Below are positions 9,061 through 17,602 of a stretch of 41,784 bases of DNA, piece by piece (within the stretch, counting starts at the first letter, position 1; every line of letters starts with the position of its first letter). The notes beneath the pieces are model-generated. The model did no database searches. It saw only the letters and a list, made by a program, of their open reading frames with translations, and had not been told where the DNA came from. Source of the DNA: Antarcticimicrobium luteum (lineage in GTDB: Bacteria > Pseudomonadota > Alphaproteobacteria > Rhodobacterales > Rhodobacteraceae). Location: positions 1 through 41,784 of the forward strand of contig NZ_SMUV01000044.1 in assembly GCF_004358185.1 (NCBI RefSeq). Direction: 5' to 3'. A program made the position numbers and the translations under genes.

Positions 9061-10242
9061 ATGACCCGCCCCGCCTCACCCTGGATCGCCATTCTCGCGC
9101 TCTATGCCGCCGGCCTCGGCGCGGCCGGGCAGTTTTCCAAGATGGCGGTGATCCTGCCGCAGCTGGGGCGGGCCTATCCCGAGGCGGGCACAACGCTCGG
9201 CTTTCTGGTCTCGCTGCTCAGCCTGGTGGGCGTGGTCCTGGGGGTGGTGGCCGGGATGCTGGTGGCGCGTGCCGGCTTTCGCCGCACGCTGATCGGCGCG
9301 CTGGCGGTCGGCGCCGCGATCTCGCTGATCCAGAGCCTGCTGCCGCCGCTGCCGGCGATGCTGGTCCTGCGGGTAATCGAAGGGGGCACCCATCTGGCCA
9401 TCGTCGTCGCCGCGCCGACGCTGATCGCACAGGTCGCGCCCGACCGTCTCCGCCCCGCCGCGCTGACGCTCTGGGGCACATTCTTCGGCGTCGCCTTCGC
9501 GGTGACCGCGCTGCTGGGGGTGCCGGTGGCACAGCGGTTCGGCCCCGGGCCGCTGTTCGCCGCCCATGGGCTGTGGATGGCGGCTATGGCGTTGCTGCTG
9601 CTCCGGCTGGTACCCGCCGATGCGCCCACCAATGCACGCGCGGCCCGGACCGAGCCCCCGCTCACCCTGCCCTCCCTGCTGCGCCGGCATGTCGAGATCT
9701 ATCGCTCGCCTTTCCTCGCCGCGCCGGCCTGGGGCTGGCTGTTCTACACGCTGACCTTCGTCGCCGTCCTCGCCGTTTGGCCGCCTCTGCTGCCGGTGCG
9801 CGCCGCCACACTGACCGCCACGTTGGCCCCGCTCGGGGCCATCGCGGTGTCGATGACGCTGGGGGTGGCGCTGCTGCGCCGCTGGAGCGCGATCCGCGTC
9901 GTGATTGCGGGCTTTGCCCTGGCCGCCGCGCTGGCGCCGGGGCTGCCGCTGGCGCCGCACAGCGCCCTGCCGGCCATCCTGCTCTTTGCCGCGCTGGGGC
10001 TGGTTCAGGGGGCGAGCTTTACCGCCATCGCCCAGCTCAACGACAGCGCCGAGCACCGCGCGCTGGCCAATGGCGCGCTGGCACAGATGGGCAACCTGGG
10101 CAACATGCTGGGCACCCCGCTGATGCTGGCGGTGCTGGGGCTGGCCGGCATCGCCGGCATGACCACCGTCATCGCCGGGTGTTACGCTGCCGCCGCCCTG
10201 ACCCATCTTGCCCTTGACCGGGTCCGCCGCCTGTGCGCCTGA
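9061..10242 (+). CDS. Major facilitator superfamily transporter
   Basis: A 393-residue membrane protein with about 12 hydrophobic helices in two halves joined by a polar stretch (residues about 195-215: ADAPTNARAARTEPP). The helix 2-3 loop is VARAGFRRTLIGALAVG, the loosely conserved MFS signature region. A Gly-rich helix (LVGVVLGVVAGMLVA) fits a small-solute exporter. Substrate is unknown. The ATG at 9061 was chosen because the membrane-spanning part starts soon after; the frame is open from 9025. Divergent from tgt with about 120 bases between the starts. Confidence 0.8.
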   Translation: MTRPASPWIAILALYAAGLGAAGQFSKMAVILPQLGRAYPEAGTTLGFLVSLLSLVGVVLGVVAGMLVARAGFRRTLIGALAVGAAISLIQSLLPPLPAMLVLRVIEGGTHLAIVVAAPTLIAQVAPDRLRPAALTLWGTFFGVAFAVTALLGVPVAQRFGPGPLFAAHGLWMAAMALLLLRLVPADAPTNARAARTEPPLTLPSLLRRHVEIYRSPFLAAPAWGWLFYTLTFVAVLAVWPPLLPVRAATLTATLAPLGAIAVSMTLGVALLRRWSAIRVVIAGFALAAALAPGLPLAPHSALPAILLFAALGLVQGASFTAIAQLNDSAEHRALANGALAQMGNLGNMLGTPLMLAVLGLAGIAGMTTVIAGCYAAAALTHLALDRVRRLCA

Positions 10243-10372
10243 CCGCGTCACCGGCGCGTCACCGGCGCGCGGCCCCCTGCGCAAAGCCCCCCCTGCGCTA
10301 CAATCCCCTTGCGTGACAGTGGCAAACCGATAGGGAGGCCGCACAGCGCAGGACAGAAAAGGGCCCGACGCC

Positions 10373-11779
10373 ATGACCGATTCCCCGACCACCCCCCGCC
10401 CTCTGACCTTCGGCTGGGAAGAGTGGATCTCGCTTCCCGCCCTCGGCCTGCCCGCGATCAGCGCCAAGGTCGATACCGGCGCGCGCACCTCTGCGCTGCA
10501 TGCCTATGACATCGAGGTTTTCGGCTCCTCGACCGCGCCCAAGGTGCGGTTCTCTGTCCATCCGATCCCCGGCCGCGGCGATCTGGCGATCCCCTGCTCG
10601 GCGCTGATCACCGACCGGCGCGAGGTCACCTCGTCGAACGGCGAGACCGAATTGCGCTATGTCATCTCCACCACGCTGGAGGTGGCCGGCCAGTCCTGGC
10701 CGATCGAAATCACGCTGACCGACCGTTCCAGCATGACCTCGCGCATGTTGCTGGGCCGGCAGGCGTTGACCGACCATATCTCGATCTCGCCCACCGAACG
10801 GCATCTGCAGCCGGAACTGAGCTATGAGGTCTACCATTCGATCCAGGTGCGCCAGTCCGCACCCAACCGGGCCCTGCGCATCGCCGTCCTGAGCCGCGAG
10901 AACAATTATTCCACCCGCCGCCTGGTCGAGGCCGGAGAGGCGCGCGGCCACTCGGTCGAGGTGATCGACACCACGCGCTGTTATATGGCCATCAACGCGC
11001 TTGCGCCCGAGGTGCATTACGACGGCAAGCGACTGCCGCGCTACGACGCGGTGATCCCGCGCATCGGCGCCTCGGTCACCCAATACGGCACCGCGGTGAT
11101 CCGCCAGTTCGAGACCGTCGGCACCTATTGCGTCAACGGCAGCGCCGGCATCACCGCCAGCCGCGACAAGCTGCATGCGCATCAGGTGCTGGCCCGCCAC
11201 AAGATCGGCATGCCTGCGACCACCTTTGCCGCCTCGCCCAAGGATACCGGCAATCTGATCGGGCTGGTCGGCGGTGCGCCGCTGATCGTCAAGCTGCTGG
11301 AAAGCACACAGGGCAAGGGCGTGGTGCTGGCGGAAACCAAGAAGGCCGCCGAATCCGTCATCTCGGCCTTTCGCGGGCTGCGCGCCAATTTTCTGGTCCA
11401 GCATTTCGTCAAGGAGGCCGCGGGCGAGGACGTGCGCTGCCTGGTGATTGCCGGCAAGGTGGTGGCGGCGATGAAACGCACTGGCGCCGAGGGGGACTTC
11501 CGCTCGAACCTGCATCAGGGCGGCACCGCCACCGTTGCCCGCATCTCCAGACCCGAACGCGAGGCCGCGGTGCGCGCCGCCCGGGCCTTCGGGCTGAACA
11601 TGGCCGGGGTCGACCTGCTGCGCAGCGATGACGGCCCCAAGGTGCTGGAGGTCAACTCCTCGCCCGGGTTCGAGGGGATCGAACGCGCAACCGGCAAGGA
11701 TCTGGTCGGCAAGCTCTACGATGAAATTGAACACAAGGTGCGCCCCAACCCGCTGCCACGGCGCAAACGCCCCGGCTGA
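10373..11779 (+). CDS. rimK: RimB-RimK fusion: retropepsin-like domain plus ATP-grasp glutamate ligase
   Basis: A 468-residue two-domain protein. Residues 1-155 match the RimB-type (DUF/Zn_protease, PF05618) fold with the aspartic-protease-like motif [12 protein letters not shown] (Asp34-Thr-Gly). From about residue 167 ([23 protein letters not shown]) it is RimK, with ATP-grasp segments [19 protein letters not shown] and [14 protein letters not shown]. RimK adds glutamates to the C-terminus of ribosomal protein S6. RimB, where studied, trims them and stimulates RimK. Joining both in one chain would couple addition and trimming. No internal stop or start divides the domains. RBS AAAAGGG lies upstream. 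The small gap to the SufT-like gene (83 bases) may or may not mean co-transcription. Confidence 0.9.
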   Translation: MTDSPTTPRPLTFGWEEWISLPALGLPAISAKVDTGARTSALHAYDIEVFGSSTAPKVRFSVHPIPGRGDLAIPCSALITDRREVTSSNGETELRYVISTTLEVAGQSWPIEITLTDRSSMTSRMLLGRQALTDHISISPTERHLQPELSYEVYHSIQVRQSAPNRALRIAVLSRENNYSTRRLVEAGEARGHSVEVIDTTRCYMAINALAPEVHYDGKRLPRYDAVIPRIGASVTQYGTAVIRQFETVGTYCVNGSAGITASRDKLHAHQVLARHKIGMPATTFAASPKDTGNLIGLVGGAPLIVKLLESTQGKGVVLAETKKAAESVISAFRGLRANFLVQHFVKEAAGEDVRCLVIAGKVVAAMKRTGAEGDFRSNLHQGGTATVARISRPEREAAVRAARAFGLNMAGVDLLRSDDGPKVLEVNSSPGFEGIERATGKDLVGKLYDEIEHKVRPNPLPRRKRPG

Positions 11780-11862
11780 GGCCGCCCCCTCTGGACGCTG
11801 CCTCTGGACGCCCGGCCCGGCATTCCCTATATAATCGCTCAGGAAAAGACACCGAGGCTCTG

Positions 11863-12225
11863 ATGACCAAATCTCCCGAACCGCTGGAAGGCGCGCCGCT
11901 GATCGCGCCCTCGACCGTCGACCACCCGCTCTACGAGCAGATCGTCGAGGCGTGCCGGACGGTCTATGACCCCGAAATCCCGGTCAACATCTATGAACTC
12001 GGACTGATCTATACCATCGAGATCAACGATCAGAACGAGGTTCACATCATCATGACCCTGACCGCGCCCGGCTGTCCGGTGGCCGGTGACATGCCCGGCT
12101 GGATCGTCGAGGCGATCGAACCGGTGCCCGGCGTCAAGCAGGTCGATGTGGACCTGACCTGGGAGCCGCCCTGGGGCATGGAGATGATGAGCGACGAGGC
12201 CCGGCTGGAACTGGGATTCATGTGA
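11863..12225 (+). CDS. SufT/MIP18-like Fe-S assembly protein (DUF59)
   Basis: A 120-residue protein with the MIP18/DUF59 fold: CRTVYDPEIPVNIYELGLIYTIEI, then MTLTAPGCPVAGDMPGWI with the conserved Cys71. Homologues (SufT, PaaD-like, CIA2) help deliver Fe-S clusters to target proteins. A Fe-S role fits the SufA/IscA-like gene 312 bases downstream, although a strong terminator lies between them. The 20-residue extension before the domain is polar. RBS GAGG lies before the ATG. Confidence 0.9.
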   Translation: MTKSPEPLEGAPLIAPSTVDHPLYEQIVEACRTVYDPEIPVNIYELGLIYTIEINDQNEVHIIMTLTAPGCPVAGDMPGWIVEAIEPVPGVKQVDVDLTWEPPWGMEMMSDEARLELGFM

Positions 12226-12240
12226 GGCCCGACTGTGGGC

Positions 12241-12268
12241 CGGGCGGTTATCCACAGAAAACCGCCCG
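12241..12268 (+). other. Hairpin with a DnaA-box sequence
   Basis: The arms CGGGCGGTT and AACCGCCCG pair over nine bases around a ten-base loop, 16 bases after the SufT-like stop. No T-run follows, so it is a weak or rho-dependent 3' end at best. The bases 12248-12256 read TTATCCACA, identical to the strong DnaA box, but it stands alone. Confidence 0.55.
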
Positions 12269-12434
12269 CTGTCATGAAACCTTGACCCCACCGTTGCCGA
12301 ACTGTCGGCCCGGCGTCACATGCGCGCGCCAGCGTGATCCCATCGCGCGGCAAGCAGCCCATCGCCGCGCCGCAACGGGTCTGTGATCGCACCGCCATCC
12401 CCCCGGCGTACCCATGGTGTCCCGGGCCCCGAAC

Positions 12435-12463
12435 GGACCGCCCGGACATCGGGCGGTCCTTTT
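12435..12463 (+). terminator. Rho-independent terminator between the Fe-S genes
   Basis: A perfect ten-base-pair stem (GGACCGCCCG/CGGGCGGTCC) with a five-base loop is followed directly by TTTT. It works in the plus direction; the minus side has no T-run. It lies 210 bases beyond the SufT-like stop and 75 bases before the sufA-like start, so it insulates the latter. Confidence 0.88.
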
Positions 12464-12537
12464 CGCACCATCCCTTTTCAAACGCCCCCTTGAGCCGCGC
12501 GGACGCGCCAACTAGGTTAAACATGAAGGAGACGCAC

Positions 12538-12918
12538 ATGTTTGGCATTCCCGGCAAGCAAGCCGTGACGATAACCCCCCGCGCCGCGGCGCAGATCGCC
12601 AGGCTGATGCAGCAGGCCGGCCATGCCGGGCTGCGCATCGGTGTGAAAAAGGGCGGCTGCGCCGGCATGGAATACACCATGGACTATGTCGACGAGGCCG
12701 ATCCCAATGACGAGGTGGTCGAGCAGGACGGCGCCCGGGTGATGATCGCGCCGATGGCGCAGATGTTCCTGTTCGGCACCCAGATCGATTATGAGGTGAG
12801 CCTGCTGGAATCGGGGTTCAAGTTCAACAACCCCAATGTGGCCGAGGCCTGCGGCTGCGGCGAATCCATCAAGTTCAAGGATATGCCCGACGCCGCCGAA
12901 GCCGCGGCGCAGAAATAG
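12538..12918 (+). CDS. SufA/IscA-type Fe-S cluster assembly protein
   Basis: A 126-residue A-type carrier (HesB/IscA family), a cytoplasmic protein that receives Fe-S clusters from the scaffold and passes them to apo-proteins. The three ligand cysteines are present: Cys41 (KKGGCAGMEY), Cys105 and Cys107 (EACGCGESI). AAGGAGA five bases before the ATG at 12538 decides for this start over the ATG at 12523. The acidic/Ala tail after residue 115 is not conserved in the family. It lies behind a strong terminator and so should have its own promoter. Confidence 0.92.
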   Translation: MFGIPGKQAVTITPRAAAQIARLMQQAGHAGLRIGVKKGGCAGMEYTMDYVDEADPNDEVVEQDGARVMIAPMAQMFLFGTQIDYEVSLLESGFKFNNPNVAEACGCGESIKFKDMPDAAEAAAQK

Positions 12919-13034
12919 GCACCCGGCCGGACATCACGACATTGCTCCCGGCGCGCGCCCCCGCAGGGGCCTGGCCAATTGTCTCGCCCCACGCCCGGTG
13001 TTAGGACAGGTCGGAACAAAAGCGGGGGTAAGGT

Positions 13035-13787
13035 ATGCGGCGGAAACTTGCGGCGGGAAACTGGAAGATGAACGGCACCGGCGGCGCGCTGGCCGAGCTG
13101 GACGCTCTGGTCAAGGCGCACCCCGCGCCGGGCTGCGAGATCCTGATCTGCCCGCCTGCCCCGCTCATCCACCGCGCCGCCCAGACCACACAGGGCACCG
13201 CCGTCGCCATTGGCGGCCAGGACAGCCATGCCGAGACATCGGGCGCCCACACCGGCGACACCAGCGCCGGGATGCTGCTGGATGCTGGCGCGCGATATGT
13301 CATCCTTGGCCACTCCGAACGGCGCGCCGACCATGGCGAGACCAGCGAGACCGTGCGCGCCAAGGCCCGCACGGCGATGCAGGTGGGCCTCGCCGCAATC
13401 GTTTGCCTGGGCGAAACGCTGGCCCAGCGCGAGGCGGCCAATACGCTCGACATCATCGGCGGACAATTGTCGGGATCGGTGCCGGATCTGGCCACCGGCG
13501 AAAATCTTGTGATTGCCTATGAACCGGTCTGGGCCATCGGCACCGGCAAGGTGCCCACCACGGCGCAGATCGGCGAAGTGCACGATTTCCTGCGCGCCCG
13601 GCTCGAGGCCCGCTTTGGCGCCGGCGTCGGCCGCTCGGTCCGGCTGCTCTATGGCGGCTCGGTCAAGGGCGACAACGCCGCCGAGATCTTTGCAGTGCCC
13701 AACGTGGACGGCGCGCTGGTGGGCGGCGCCAGCCTGACCGCCGCCGATTTTTCGCCCATAGTGGCGGCGCTGGACGCCTCGGCCTGA
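13035..13787 (+). CDS. tpiA: Triosephosphate isomerase
   Basis: A 250-residue TIM barrel, normal for the family. It interconverts dihydroxyacetone phosphate and glyceraldehyde 3-phosphate in glycolysis and gluconeogenesis. The catalytic residues are visible: Asn9 and Lys11 (AGNWKMNG), His93 (ILGHSERR) and Glu163 (AYEPVWAIGTG); the phosphate-binding loops LLYGGSVKG and GALVGGASL follow. It is monocistronic by appearance, ending at a strong terminator 20 bases past the stop. Confidence 0.97.
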   Translation: MRRKLAAGNWKMNGTGGALAELDALVKAHPAPGCEILICPPAPLIHRAAQTTQGTAVAIGGQDSHAETSGAHTGDTSAGMLLDAGARYVILGHSERRADHGETSETVRAKARTAMQVGLAAIVCLGETLAQREAANTLDIIGGQLSGSVPDLATGENLVIAYEPVWAIGTGKVPTTAQIGEVHDFLRARLEARFGAGVGRSVRLLYGGSVKGDNAAEIFAVPNVDGALVGGASLTAADFSPIVAALDASA

Positions 13788-13806
13788 CACCCTCTATGCA
13801 TGGCAG

Positions 13807-13840
13807 AGCGCCGCGAAGTGTGACCTTCGCGGCGCTTTCT
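13807..13840 (+). terminator. tpiA terminator
   Basis: A twelve-base-pair perfect stem (AGCGCCGCGAAG/CTTCGCGGCGCT) with loop TGTGAC is followed by TTCT. Good intrinsic terminator for tpiA; there is no T-run in the minus direction. Confidence 0.88.
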
Positions 13841-13889
13841 CATGTCCGGGCGCGCCCGGTGGCCTCCGGTGAACGCAACCGGACAGGCG

Positions 13890-15005
13890 TCACTCGGCGG
13901 CGGTCACGTCTGCCTCGGACAACTCCCCGCTTTCGATCTGCTCGCGCTCGATCGACTCGAACAGCGCCTTGAAGTTGCCCTCGCCGAAACCATCGTCGCC
14001 CTTGCGCTGAATGAACTCGAAAAAGATCGGGCCGATCACCGTCTTTGAGAAGATCTGCAACAGGATCCGGGTCTCGCCGCCGTCCACGACCCCCTCGCCG
14101 TCGATCAAAATGCCGTGCGTCTTCATCCGCTCGATCGGCTCCTCATGGTCGGTGACACGGTCGTGGCTCATGTCGTAATAGGCTGCCGGCGGGGCGGGCA
14201 TGAACCGGATGCCGCGCGCGGCGATGGCATCGGTGGAGCCGTAGATATCCTCGGTGCCCACTGCGATATGCTGGATGCCCTCGCCTCCGTACTTCTTCAG
14301 ATAGGCCACGATCTGACCCTTCTCGCCGCGATCCTCGTTGATCGGGATGCGGATGCGGCCGCAGGGAGAGGTCAGCGCGCGGCTCAACAGGCCGGTGAAT
14401 TTCCCCTCGATGTCGAAGAACCGGATTTCCTTGAAGTTGAACAGATCGCCATAGAACCTGAACCATTTGTCCATGTTCCCCTTGAAGACGTTGTGGGTCA
14501 GGTGATCGAGGTAATAGAAACCGACGCCTGCGGGCTTGGACTGCGTCAGCCACTCGAACTCGGCGTTATAGGGCGAGGTGTCGTAGTACTGGTCGATGAA
14601 ATAGATCAGGCTGCCGCCGATGCCCCTGATCGCCGGCACCTCCATGGTCTTGTCGCTGCCCTCATAGGGTTCCGCGCCCATTTTCACCGCGTGATCATAG
14701 GCATGCTGCGCGTCGACCACGCGCCAGCCCATCGAGGGGGCGCAGGGGCCGTGCTCGTCGACAAAGCGGGCGGCGAATGTGTCCGGTTCGGCGTTCAGAA
14801 TGTACGTGATGTCGCCCTGCTGCCAAAGCTCGATGCCCGGTTTGCGCCTGTGGCGACCGACCAGCTCATAGCCCATGCTGGCGAACAGATCGCGCAGCGC
14901 CTGCGGCTCGGGGCTGGCGAATTCGACGAACTCGAACCCGTCGGTCCCGGCGGGGTTCGCGGCGCTGATCACCGATTTCGGGGCATTGTGCGGGAACGGT
15001 CCCAT
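13890..15005 (-). CDS. hppD: 4-Hydroxyphenylpyruvate dioxygenase
   Basis: A 371-residue Fe(II) dioxygenase that converts 4-hydroxyphenylpyruvate to homogentisate in tyrosine degradation. It has two vicinal-oxygen-chelate halves. The iron ligands are His168 (YLDHLTHNV), His246 (GIQHIAVGT) and Glu330 (IFFEFIQRKG). C-terminal GEGNFKALFESIEREQ is the gating helix typical of the enzyme. AAAGGAGA lies upstream of the ATG. It is divergent from an Lrp/AsnC regulator that probably controls it. No other tyrosine-pathway gene (hmgA, fahA) is in the window. Confidence 0.97.
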   Translation of the reverse strand: MGPFPHNAPKSVISAANPAGTDGFEFVEFASPEPQALRDLFASMGYELVGRHRRKPGIELWQQGDITYILNAEPDTFAARFVDEHGPCAPSMGWRVVDAQHAYDHAVKMGAEPYEGSDKTMEVPAIRGIGGSLIYFIDQYYDTSPYNAEFEWLTQSKPAGVGFYYLDHLTHNVFKGNMDKWFRFYGDLFNFKEIRFFDIEGKFTGLLSRALTSPCGRIRIPINEDRGEKGQIVAYLKKYGGEGIQHIAVGTEDIYGSTDAIAARGIRFMPAPPAAYYDMSHDRVTDHEEPIERMKTHGILIDGEGVVDGGETRILLQIFSKTVIGPIFFEFIQRKGDDGFGEGNFKALFESIEREQIESGELSEADVTAAE

Positions 15006-15099
15006 GGCGCGTCTCCTTTTCAGGCTATGGTGGTCACTGGGGTGGTCACTGATGCTTAAAATACGTCATGAGATCCGCGCGAATTGCGCATTCTTTCGC

Positions 15100-15115
15100 A
15101 TCAACCGCAGTTGAT
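15100..15115. promoter_or_regulatory. Inverted repeat, candidate Lrp-type operator
   Basis: ATCAAC-CGCA-GTTGAT is a perfect dyad in the 158-base region between divergent hppD and the Lrp-like gene. The flanks extend it imperfectly (CGC on the left, ATGCG on the right), in a locally AT-rich context (TTTTTTGCATTA) as usual for Lrp-type sites. Confidence 0.45.
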
Positions 15116-15163
15116 ATGCGGATTTTTTGCATTACCTTGAATGTGAACGAGGAAACACCGCAC

Positions 15164-15619
15164 ATGCTGGATGAAACCGATACGCGCCTGCTGGACGCGC
15201 TGCAAAAGAACGCCCATCTGACCGCGCAGGAGCTGGGCGATCTGCTGAACCTCTCGCCCAGCCAGGCCGGCCGCCGCCGCCAGCGGCTCGAGGCCGAGGG
15301 TTATATCGTGGGCTATTCCGCCCGGCTCGACCCGCTGAAACTGGGGCTGCACGTGCAGGGCTTCATCCAGGTCCAGCTGCACTCGCACGGCCCCGAACAG
15401 GCGCAGGGGTTCGCCCGGCTGGTGCGCACCCGGCCCGAGATCATCAGCGCCTGGACGATGACCGGAGAGGCAGATTACCTGCTGCGGGTCTATTGCAGCG
15501 ACCTGCCGGCCCTGAACACCTTGCTTCACGAGATCATCCTGCCCCATCCTGCCGTTGCCCGCGTGCAGAGCCAGATCGTCATGGATCAGCTCAAACGCGA
15601 CGCGCCGCTGCCCACCTGA
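15164..15619 (+). CDS. Lrp/AsnC-family transcriptional regulator
   Basis: A 151-residue protein. The N-terminal HTH (residues 2-60: LDETDTRLLDALQKNAHLTAQELGDLLNLSPSQAGRRRQRLEAEG) is followed by the alpha-beta RAM effector domain (GFIQVQLHSHG and ISAWTMTGEADYLLRV). These regulators sense amino acids or related metabolites as octamers or hexadecamers. The ATG at 15164 has GAGGA nine bases upstream and starts the canonical LDxxDxxLL. Divergent position suggests control of hppD by an aromatic metabolite; this is inference. Confidence 0.92.
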   Translation: MLDETDTRLLDALQKNAHLTAQELGDLLNLSPSQAGRRRQRLEAEGYIVGYSARLDPLKLGLHVQGFIQVQLHSHGPEQAQGFARLVRTRPEIISAWTMTGEADYLLRVYCSDLPALNTLLHEIILPHPAVARVQSQIVMDQLKRDAPLPT

Positions 15620-15640
15620 CGCCCGAAAGGACCGCACCTG

Positions 15641-17527
15641 ATGGAGACCTTCCTGTTCCAGGCCACGATCTATCTGGCCGCGGCGGTGATCGCCGTGCCC
15701 TTTGCCGCGCGTATGGGGCTGGGGTCGGTGCTGGGCTATCTCGCCGCCGGCATCGTGATCGGGCCGGTGCTGGGTCTGGTCGGTTCGGAAACCCAGGATC
15801 TGCAGCATTTCGCCGAGTTCGGCGTGGTGATGATGCTGTTCCTGATCGGGCTGGAGCTGGACCCGCGGGCGCTGTGGGACATGCGCCACCGGCTGATCGG
15901 GCTGGGCGGGCTGCAGATCGTGTTCTCGACCCTGGCGATCATGGGGGTGGCCATGCTGGCCGGCGAAACCTGGGAGGTGGGTCTTGCCGTGGGTCTGGCG
16001 CTGTCGCTGTCCTCGACCGCGATCGTGCTTCAGACGCTGTCGGAAAAGGGGCTGATGCGGACCGGCGGCGGCCGCTCGATGTTCTCGGTGCTGCTGACGC
16101 AGGACATCGCGGTGATCCCGATCCTGGCGCTGCTGCCGCTGCTGGCGATGGCGCCGCCGGGGGCCCAGCTTGGCAATGACGGCTCGATCCGGCGCGCGGT
16201 GCAAGAGGGCGCCCACGGCAGCGGTCAGGACGGGCTGTCGCTGGTCGAGGGGCTGCCGGGTTGGGGCGTCACGCTGGTGACCATCGCCGCCGTCGGCTTT
16301 ATCATCCTCGCCGGAGTCTATCTGACCCGGCCGGTGTTCCGCTATATCCACGCCGCCCACCTGCGCGAGATGTATACCGCGCTGGCGCTGGGGATCGTGG
16401 TCGGCATCTCGTTCCTGATGACGCTGGTCGGGCTGTCGCCGGCGCTGGGGGCGTTCCTGGCCGGCGTGGTGCTGGCCAACAGCGAATTCCGGCATGAACT
16501 GGAGAGCGATCTGGAACCCTTCAAGGGGCTGCTGCTGGGCCTGTTCTTCATCACCGTCGGGGCCGGCATCAATTACCGCGCCTTCCTGGCCGATCCGCTC
16601 GATCTGATCGGGCTGGCGTTGCTGCTGATCCTGGCCAAGGGCACGGTGCTGTTCTTCGTCGGCCGTGCCTTCAATCTCAGGGGGCGCGATCACTGGCTGT
16701 TCACCCTCGGCCTCGCCCAGGCGGGGGAATTCGCCTTTGTCCTGCTGGCGTTTTCGACGCAACAGAACGTGATCCCGCAGCAACTGTCGGAAAAGCTGCT
16801 GCTGGTGGTCGCGCTGACCATGCTGATCACGCCGCTTCTTTTCATCGCCTATGATCTGCTGTCCAACCGGATGAAGGAGGGGGCGCCGAAAGTCAAAGCG
16901 GACGAGATCGACGATCAGGGCCCAGTCATCATCGCCGGGATCGGGCGGTTCGGGCAGATCGTCAACCGGCTGGTGCGCGCCAGCGGGGTCAAGACCATCG
17001 TTCTTGATCACGACATGGAGACGATCCAGCTGATGCGCCGCTTTGGCGTCAAGGGGTTCCTGGGCGACCCCACCCGGCCCGAGCTGCTCAAGGCGGCGGG
17101 TCTGGGCAAGGCGCGGGTGCTGGTGGTGGCGCTGGACGACCCGGCCAATGCCACAAGGCTGGTGACCTATGCGCGTCGGGAACGGCCCGACCTGCATATC
17201 GTGGTGCGCGCCCATGACCGCCATCATGTCTACGAGCTCTACCGTGCGGGCGCCGACGACATCGTGCGCGAGATGTTCGACAGCTCGCTGCGCGCCGGGC
17301 GCTATGTGCTGGAGAATATCGGCCTCACCGAGTTCGAGGCGGCGCAGGCCGAACAGACCTTTTACGCCCACGACCGCTATACCGTTCGGGAACTGGCCAA
17401 GGTCTGGGATCCGAACGTCCCGGCCAGCGAAAACGCCGCCTATATCCAGCGCGCCACCGAGCTGGAAAAGGAGCTGGAGGCGGCGCTGCTGGATCTGGCG
17501 CAGGAAGAGGACAAAAAATCGGCCTGA
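15641..17527 (+). CDS. CPA2-family cation/proton antiporter with TrkA-N domain (KefB/C type)
   Basis: A 628-residue protein. Residues 5-405 form about 12-13 membrane helices of the monovalent cation:proton antiporter-2 family (LIGLELDPRALWDMR, LLTQDIAVIPILALLPLLA, LGLAQAGEFAFVLLAF). After a linker, a TrkA-N/RCK NAD-binding domain starts with VIIAGIGRFG (GxGxxG at 433-438). The carboxy-terminal 60 residues are a charged helix. Relatives release K+ in exchange for H+ under electrophile stress. Whether glutathione gates this one is not readable. The 21-base gap from the Lrp-type gene allows co-transcription. A terminator follows 25 bases past the stop. Confidence 0.92.
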   Translation: METFLFQATIYLAAAVIAVPFAARMGLGSVLGYLAAGIVIGPVLGLVGSETQDLQHFAEFGVVMMLFLIGLELDPRALWDMRHRLIGLGGLQIVFSTLAIMGVAMLAGETWEVGLAVGLALSLSSTAIVLQTLSEKGLMRTGGGRSMFSVLLTQDIAVIPILALLPLLAMAPPGAQLGNDGSIRRAVQEGAHGSGQDGLSLVEGLPGWGVTLVTIAAVGFIILAGVYLTRPVFRYIHAAHLREMYTALALGIVVGISFLMTLVGLSPALGAFLAGVVLANSEFRHELESDLEPFKGLLLGLFFITVGAGINYRAFLADPLDLIGLALLLILAKGTVLFFVGRAFNLRGRDHWLFTLGLAQAGEFAFVLLAFSTQQNVIPQQLSEKLLLVVALTMLITPLLFIAYDLLSNRMKEGAPKVKADEIDDQGPVIIAGIGRFGQIVNRLVRASGVKTIVLDHDMETIQLMRRFGVKGFLGDPTRPELLKAAGLGKARVLVVALDDPANATRLVTYARRERPDLHIVVRAHDRHHVYELYRAGADDIVREMFDSSLRAGRYVLENIGLTEFEAAQAEQTFYAHDRYTVRELAKVWDPNVPASENAAYIQRATELEKELEAALLDLAQEEDKKSA

Positions 17528-17552
17528 GCCCGGTTTCCTGCCTTGAACGAAT

Positions 17553-17578
17553 ACGCCCGGCCATTGGCCGGGCGTTTT
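17553..17578 (+). terminator. Terminator after the antiporter gene
   Basis: A perfect ten-base-pair stem (ACGCCCGGCC/GGCCGGGCGT) with a three-base loop is followed by TTTTGGTTT. Mainly a plus-strand terminator, but it lies between convergent genes and may also limit read-through from cobT. Confidence 0.87.
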
Positions 17579-17602
17579 GGTTTCGGCAAGTCGGTTTCCC
17601 GC

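Larger units (their letters stand above)
12226..12537 (+). other. Long spacer between the two Fe-S genes, with hairpins
   Basis: No gene is visible in these 312 bases. It starts with a hairpin at 12241-12268 and holds a classical terminator at 12435-12463, leaving about 165 bases between them with no ORF. A possible -35 (TTGACC near 12283) has no convincing -10. The stretch could be a long 3' untranslated region of the SufT-like gene or a separate small RNA ending at the terminator. The final 75 bases contain the leader and RBS (AAGGAGA) of the sufA-like gene. Confidence 0.5.

Noticed and set aside
10245-10268. Tandem repeat GCGTCACCGGC in two copies as a regulatory array
   Set aside because: Only two short GC-rich copies, which can arise by chance in this composition.
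14115-15059. A 314-codon plus-strand frame opposite the HPPD gene
   Set aside because: Antisense to a complete HPPD with all iron ligands. No family features in the frame.
15101-17371. A 756-codon minus-strand frame opposite the antiporter
   Set aside because: Composition (His/Gln/Arg-rich) is that of an antisense shadow. The plus strand carries two clear genes.
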